DNA of 64,000 bases from NCBI GenBank assembly GCA_963793825.1, contig CAWCBE010000001.1:175288-239287 (forward strand), written 5' to 3'. Source of the DNA: RYN-230 sp963793825. Lineage in GTDB: Bacteria > Actinomycetota > Actinomycetes > Streptosporangiales > Streptosporangiaceae. Positions 59,751-64,000 of this stretch are shown one piece after another. The position numbers were made by a program, and so were the translations under genes. How positions within the stretch are numbered: the first letter of the stretch is position 1; every line of letters begins with the position of its first letter. Below the pieces are notes generated by a model. It had not been told where the DNA came from and ran no database searches. It worked only from the letters and a program-made list of their open reading frames with translations.

Positions 59751-60323
59751 ATGGCTGAGGACCGCTGGCTGATCGCTGGGCTGGGGAATCCCGGGCCGCA
59801 GTACGCCGGCCACCGGCACAACGCCGGGTTCATGGTCGCGGACGAGCTCGCCGACCGGATCGGCGGCCGGTTCCGCCCGGCCCGGTACCGGGCCGTCACG
59901 GTGGACGGGCGGCTCGCCGGGGTGCCGGTCACCGTGATCAAGCCACTCACCTTCATGAACGAGTCCGGCGGCCCCGTCGCCGGACTCCGTGGCTATTACC
60001 ACCTGGAGCCGGAGCAGATCGTGGTCATCCACGACGAGCTGGATCTCCCGTTCGGGACGGTCCGGCTCAAGCTGGGCGGCGGCGACAACGGGCATAACGG
60101 CCTCCGCTCGATCACGTCCGCCCTGGGCAGCCGCGACTACTACCGGGTGCGGGTGGGGATCGGCCGCCCGCCGGGACGGATGGACCCAGCCGCCTTCGTG
60201 CTCCGGGATTTCCGGCCCGAGGAACGGAAGGAACTGCCGTTCGTCCTGGCCCGGGCCGCGGACGTGGTGGAGACCCTGCTCAGCAAGGGCCTGGCCGCCG
60301 CGCAGAACGAATTCCACGCCTAG
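59751..60323 (+). CDS. pth: Peptidyl-tRNA hydrolase
   Basis: A 190-aa enzyme that frees tRNA from peptidyl-tRNA. ATG at 59751 begins MAEDRWLIAGLGNPGPQYAG. Catalytic His is in HRHNAGFMVAD, with FMNESGG and VVIHDELDLPFGTVRLKLGG (catalytic Asp) and GDNGHNGLRSI following. Normal length. In the conserved order rplY-pth. Confidence 0.97.
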   Translation: MAEDRWLIAGLGNPGPQYAGHRHNAGFMVADELADRIGGRFRPARYRAVTVDGRLAGVPVTVIKPLTFMNESGGPVAGLRGYYHLEPEQIVVIHDELDLPFGTVRLKLGGGDNGHNGLRSITSALGSRDYYRVRVGIGRPPGRMDPAAFVLRDFRPEERKELPFVLARAADVVETLLSKGLAAAQNEFHA

Positions 60324-60769
60324 ACCGGACGGGCGCCGCGGCATTCCGGGGGTTCTGGGATGCGCGGGCCCAGGCGGCCGGACCACGGACCAGCTGGCCT
60401 GGTTGCGGTGGTGCCGGTTACCGGGCGGGGCGGGCCAGCCTGGCGGCATCCGCCGTGGTGGCCGGGTGCAGGACCACGATGCGGGTCACCGGGTCGTCGG
60501 CCATGAGCAGGGACGTGCTGCCGAGGGTCAGCGGCCCGGCGCTGGGATCAGGGGCTCGCCGGGCGTGCGGCCCGCCCCGGGCCAGCCTCCCCCGCTAACG
60601 ACCAGCTTCCCCCTCATGCAAGTCACCTCATCCCGGGTCAGATCGGACCGACCTGCAGGTCTAGCGCGGAACCTGGCCTCCGGTTATCCGCGGGCCTGGG
60701 GCTTACGGCAGCCGGATGCCCTACCCTGTGATGGCCGGCCCCCCCGCCGGAGTGAGGGGCAACCCCTGT
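60324..60769. other. Region between pth and cysQ with a regulator remnant
   Basis: 446 bp without an intact gene. A minus-strand frame at 60418-60593 looks like the end of an MmyB-type regulator. A perfect 12-bp palindrome GACCTGCAGGTC lies at 60650-60661, about 110 bp before cysQ, and could be a control site for the sulfur operon. No riboswitch was recognised. Confidence 0.55.
60418..60593 (-). pseudogene. Remnant of an MmyB-like HTH regulator (C-terminal end)
   Basis: About 58 codons ending at TAA (60418), with a stop at the upstream end near 60594. The segment DPSAGPLTLGSTSLLMADDP and then TRIVVLHPATTADAARLA matches the closing part of the ligand domain of MmyB-type XRE regulators (HP-x-G-x-L-x-L pattern followed by DDP). 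No HTH part is left, so this is a decayed fragment. Confidence 0.45.
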
Positions 60770-61531
60770 ATGACAACCGACGATCACCATCTCGCCCGGG
60801 ACCTGGCCGCCGAGGCCGGGGACCTGCTGCTGGCGCTGCGCGCCGAGGGCGGGGACCCGGACGCGGTGCGCAAGGCGGGCGACCAGCGCTCGCATGAGCT
60901 GCTCGCCGCCCGGCTGGCCGGGCTGCGCCCGGCCGACGCGGTGCTGTCCGAGGAGGGGCGGGACGACCCGGCCCGGCTGGTGGCCGACCGGGTGTGGATC
61001 GTGGACCCGCTGGACGGCACCCGGGAGTTCGGTGAGCCGGGCCGCACCGACTGGGCCGTGCACGTGGCCCTGTGGGAGCGCGGCACGCTGACGGCCGGCG
61101 CGGTGGCGCTGCCCGCCCAGGGCCGGGTGCTCAGCACCGCCGAGCCGCCCGCGGCGTCCCCCCCGCCTGCGCCGGGTGCCCCGGTCCGGGTGGTGGTCAG
61201 CCGGACGCGGCCGCCCGCGTTCCTCACCCCGCTGGCCACCCGCGTGCCGCTGCAGCTCATCCCGCTCGGCTCGGCGGGAGCCAAGGCCGCCGCGGTCATC
61301 AGCGGGGACGCCGATGCCTACCTGCACAGCGGCGGCCAGTACGAGTGGGATTCGGCGGCCCCGGTCGCCGTCGCGGCCGCCGCTGGCCTGCACGCTTCCC
61401 GGCTGGACGGCTCCCCGCTCGCATACAATCAGGCGGACCCCTGGCTGCCGGATATCCTTATCTGCCCGGAGGGCCTGCTCGCCACGCTGCTGGAGGGCCT
61501 GCGCGCCGCTGGCAGCGGCGCTGTCCAGTAG
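60770..61531 (+). CDS. cysQ: 3'-phosphoadenosine 5'-phosphate phosphatase CysQ
   Basis: A 253-aa phosphatase of the inositol monophosphatase fold. ATG at 60770 (MTTDDHHLARDLAAEAGD). Metal ligands: Glu in LSEEGRDD, the signature WIVDPLDGTREF, and GGQYEWDSAAPVAVAAAAG. CysQ removes PAP/PAPS, which builds up in sulfate assimilation. It precedes cysD and cysN (65 bp gap), so the three form a sulfate-activation unit. Confidence 0.93.
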   Translation: MTTDDHHLARDLAAEAGDLLLALRAEGGDPDAVRKAGDQRSHELLAARLAGLRPADAVLSEEGRDDPARLVADRVWIVDPLDGTREFGEPGRTDWAVHVALWERGTLTAGAVALPAQGRVLSTAEPPAASPPPAPGAPVRVVVSRTRPPAFLTPLATRVPLQLIPLGSAGAKAAAVISGDADAYLHSGGQYEWDSAAPVAVAAAAGLHASRLDGSPLAYNQADPWLPDILICPEGLLATLLEGLRAAGSGAVQ

Positions 61532-61596
61532 CTGCCACCAGGCGAAACCCGCCGGGTGAGCCTGCTTCCGTGCCCCGACGATCCGGAGTCTGTTTG

Positions 61597-62517
61597 ATGG
61601 CCGTGACGCGCTCTGAATATTCGCTATCCCAGCTCGAAGTCCTGGAGGCGGAGTCGATCCACGTGATGCGTGAGGTCGCCGCCGAATTCGAGCGGCCGGT
61701 GCTGCTGTTCTCCGGCGGCAAAGATTCGATCGTGATGCTCGCGCTGGCTGAGCGGGCATTCTGGCCGGCCCGGATCCCGTTCCCGGTCATGCACGTGGAC
61801 ACCGGGCACAACTTCCCCGAGGTGATCGAGTACCGGGACCGCCGGGTCGGCGAGGCCGGGGTGCAACTGGTGGTCGCCTCGGTCCAGGACTCCATCGACG
61901 CCGGGCGGGTGACCGAGGAGACCGGCCGGCGGGCCAGCCGGAACCGGCTGCAGACCACCACCCTGCTCGACGCGATCGAGGAGCACCGCTTCGACGCCGT
62001 GTTCGGCGGCGGCCGCCGGGATGAGGAGAAGGCCCGGGCCAAGGAACGGGTGTTCTCGTTCCGGGACGAGTTCGGCCAGTGGGACCCGAAGAACCAGCGC
62101 CCGGAGCTGTGGAGCATCTACAACACCCGGATCCGGATGGGCGAGCACATCCGGGTGTTCCCGCTGTCCAACTGGACCGAGCTGGACGTGTGGCAGTACA
62201 TCTCCCGGGAGAAGCTGGAGATCCCGTCCATCTACTACGCGCACCAGCGCCGGGTGTTCGAGCGGGACGGCATGCTGCTCGCCGACAGCGAGGTCACCCA
62301 GCGGGGCGAGGATGCGCCGGCCTTCGAGGCCACCGTGCGGTACCGCACGGTCGGCGACATGACCTGCACCGGCGCGGTCGAGTCCGGCGCGACGACGGTG
62401 TCCGACGTGATCGCCGAGGTCGCGGCGACCAGGGTCACCGAGCGCGGCGCGACCCGCGCGGATGACCGGGCCAGCGAGGCGGCCATGGAAGACCGCAAGC
62501 GGGAGGGGTACTTCTGA
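61597..62517 (+). CDS. cysD: Sulfate adenylyltransferase subunit 2 (CysD)
   Basis: A 306-aa PP-loop ATPase that forms APS from ATP and sulfate with CysN. ATG at 61597. PP-loop LLFSGGKDSIVMLALAERAF, MHVDTGHNFPEVIEYRD, and FGGGRRDEEKARAKERVFSF. The end (MEDRKREGYF) is typical of CysD. The stop overlaps the cysN start by one base (TGATG), implying coupled translation. Confidence 0.97.
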   Translation: MAVTRSEYSLSQLEVLEAESIHVMREVAAEFERPVLLFSGGKDSIVMLALAERAFWPARIPFPVMHVDTGHNFPEVIEYRDRRVGEAGVQLVVASVQDSIDAGRVTEETGRRASRNRLQTTTLLDAIEEHRFDAVFGGGRRDEEKARAKERVFSFRDEFGQWDPKNQRPELWSIYNTRIRMGEHIRVFPLSNWTELDVWQYISREKLEIPSIYYAHQRRVFERDGMLLADSEVTQRGEDAPAFEATVRYRTVGDMTCTGAVESGATTVSDVIAEVAATRVTERGATRADDRASEAAMEDRKREGYF

Positions 62518-63827
62518 TGACGGCCGTGATCGATGACGTCCTCTCCCCGGATGGGAGCAGGCAGATGGACATCCTGCGGCTGGCCACGGCCGGCTCGGTG
62601 GATGACGGCAAGAGCACCCTGATCGGGCGGCTGCTGTTCGACTCGAAGGCCATCTTCGAGGACCAGCTGGCCGCCGTGGAGCGGACCAGCAAGGCGCGCG
62701 GCGAGGACTACACGAACCTGGCGCTGCTCACCGACGGGCTGCGTGCCGAGCGGGAGCAGGGCATCACGATCGACGTGGCCTACCGCTACTTCGCCACCCC
62801 GCGTCGCAAGTTCATCATCGCGGACACCCCCGGCCACATCCAGTACACCCGCAACATGGTCACCGGCGCGTCCACCGCCGACCTGGCCGTCGTGCTGGTG
62901 GACGCGCGCAACGGGCTGACCGAGCAGAGCCGGCGGCACGCCTTCCTGACCACTCTGCTGCGGGTGCCGCACCTGGTGCTGGCCGTCAACAAGATGGACC
63001 TGGTCGGCTACGAGCAGGGCGTCTTCGACCGGATCAGCGAGGAGTTCGCCGCGTTCGCCACCAAGCTGGAGATCGGCGACCTGAGCTTCATCCCCATCTC
63101 CGCGCTGCACGGGGACAACGTGGTGCAGCGGTCGGAGAAGATGCCCTGGCACGACGGGCCCTCGCTGCTGCATCACCTGGAGCACGTGCACATCGCCTCG
63201 GACCGCAACCTGATCGACGTGCGGTTCCCGGTGCAGTACGTGATCCGCCCGCACCAGGCGACCGACCCGCAGTTGCACGACTACCGGGGGTACGCCGGCC
63301 AGGTGGCCGGCGGGGTCCTCAAGCCGGGCGACGAGGTGATGCACCTGCCGTCCGGGCTGACCACCCGGATCAGCCGGATCGACACCGCGCGCGGCCCGGT
63401 CCCGGAGGCCTTCCCGCCGATGTCCGTGACCCTGGTGCTCGAGGACGACCTGGACATCTCCCGGGGCGACCTGATCTGCCGCCCGCACAACCAGCCGCTG
63501 GTCACCCAGGACGTGGAGGTCATGGTCTGCTGGATGTCGGAGGCCCGGCCGCTGGCCGCCCGGGACCGGCTGGTGGTCAAGCACACCTCGCGGACGGTCA
63601 AGGCCATCGTCCGTGACCTGCACTACCGGCTGGACGTGAACACCCTGCACCGGGACGAGGGCGCGCAGAATCTCGGGCTGAACGAGGTGGGCCGGGTGAC
63701 GCTGCGGCTGACCCAGCCGCTGTTCTGCGACCCGTACAGCCGGAACCGGCAGACCGGCGGCCTCATCCTGATCGACGAGGCGACCAACGCCACCGTCGGC
63801 GCGGGCATGATCACCGAGGCGCACTGA
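62517..63827 (+). CDS. cysN: Sulfate adenylyltransferase GTPase subunit (CysN)
   Basis: A 436-aa EF-Tu-like GTPase that drives APS synthesis by CysD. G1 GSVDDGKSTLIGRLLFDS, G2 EREQGITIDVAYRYF, G3 DTPGHIQYTRNM, G4 NKMDLVGY, followed by two beta-barrel domains. No CysC kinase domain is fused at the C-terminus (about 436 aa compared with about 600 in fused forms), and cysC is not seen before the window ends. Confidence 0.97.
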   Translation: MTAVIDDVLSPDGSRQMDILRLATAGSVDDGKSTLIGRLLFDSKAIFEDQLAAVERTSKARGEDYTNLALLTDGLRAEREQGITIDVAYRYFATPRRKFIIADTPGHIQYTRNMVTGASTADLAVVLVDARNGLTEQSRRHAFLTTLLRVPHLVLAVNKMDLVGYEQGVFDRISEEFAAFATKLEIGDLSFIPISALHGDNVVQRSEKMPWHDGPSLLHHLEHVHIASDRNLIDVRFPVQYVIRPHQATDPQLHDYRGYAGQVAGGVLKPGDEVMHLPSGLTTRISRIDTARGPVPEAFPPMSVTLVLEDDLDISRGDLICRPHNQPLVTQDVEVMVCWMSEARPLAARDRLVVKHTSRTVKAIVRDLHYRLDVNTLHRDEGAQNLGLNEVGRVTLRLTQPLFCDPYSRNRQTGGLILIDEATNATVGAGMITEAH

Positions 63828-63829
63828 CC

Positions 63830-63860
63830 GGCCCCCGGCCCCGCCCCGTGATCGGGGGCC
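63830..63860 (+). terminator. Possible terminator after cysN
   Basis: An 8-bp stem GGCCCCCG/CGGGGGCC with a 15-nt loop just after the cysN stop. Stem is GC-rich but short and the loop long, so only a fair candidate. Confidence 0.4.
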
Positions 63861-63902
63861 TCGCGTAGTTCCGTGTGCATGACTGTGGCTGTCGTGTAGT
63901 TG

Positions 63903-64000
63903 CCAGCCAGCGGCGGCCGCGGCCAGCGGCGGCGGCCAGCGGCGGGCGGCCAGCGGCCGGGGCCGGAGGCGGCCGGGGCGGGCGGCCGCGGCCGCGGGCC
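63903..64000. repeat. GC-rich simple repeat at window end
   Basis: About 100 bp made of GGCCAGCGGC- and GGCGGCCGCGG-type units, almost pure G and C. No gene. It may continue beyond the window. Confidence 0.7.

Overview
The window is chromosomal DNA from a very GC-rich actinomycete. Pointers are the HspR-controlled dnaK operon with HAIR boxes, GTG starts, GTGA/ATGA stop-start overlaps, a SARP/AfsR-type regulator, a Pmt-type mannosyltransferase, an EtfD-like Fe-S membrane protein, and the gene orders rsmI-metG-tatD-rsmA-ispE-ABC-F and glmU-prs-rplY-pth. The family cannot be fixed from sequence alone; a Streptosporangiales-, Catenulisporales- or Frankia-like genome would fit.

Layout. 0-2.8 kb: an NYN-domain protein with a long Pro/Gly/Gln-rich linker and a TPR-like protein. 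2.7-10.2 kb: a minus-strand chaperone operon dnaK-grpE-dnaJ-hspR-clpB, with two HAIR operators in front of dnaK. 10.3-19.9 kb: a secreted seven-repeat propeller-like protein, an EtfD-like Fe-S reductase, a TMEM175-type channel, a two-component system, an anchored exported protein and argS. 20-25.5 kb: plsX, a KamA-family radical SAM enzyme, a DHA2 exporter and an SDR. 25.6-28.1 kb: a compact cassette of an M50 membrane metalloprotease with a PqqD-like N-terminus, a 73-aa precursor-like peptide and a divergent HTH regulator, which looks like a small peptide-maturation (RiPP-like) system. 28.3-31.2 kb: two cell-surface proteins, one with LysM domains and one with Val/Thr repeats. 31.4-35.2 kb: a crotonase, asnB with a low-complexity insertion, and a SigR/SigH-like ECF sigma factor with no adjacent anti-sigma gene. 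35.3-37.1 kb: an N6-adenine methylase split by a frameshift. 37-46.4 kb: pmt, rsmI, metG, tatD, rsmA, ispE and an ABC-F ATPase. 46.6-51.1 kb: regulator/target pairs, each with visible operators (wHTH + membrane protein, MarR/Tam, TetR/desaturase). 51.3-54.7 kb: tRNA-Gln(UUG), an HTH/homing-endonuclease-like protein, a glmU lacking its acetyltransferase half, and prs. 55.3-58.7 kb: a SARP-NB-ARC-TPR regulator and a gene made of ten 24-bp repeats, lying between prs and rplY. 59-63.8 kb: rplY, pth, a regulator remnant and cysQ-cysD-cysN for sulfate assimilation.

The most interesting items are the precursor-peptide/M50 cassette, the half-length GlmU, the octapeptide-repeat gene, and a dispersed ~85-bp element found inside ispE (two tandem copies) and inverted at the tatD/rsmA junction. 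Nearly all other long reading frames are antisense or frame-shifted shadows typical of high-GC DNA. No CRISPR array, rRNA gene, transposase or prophage was seen.
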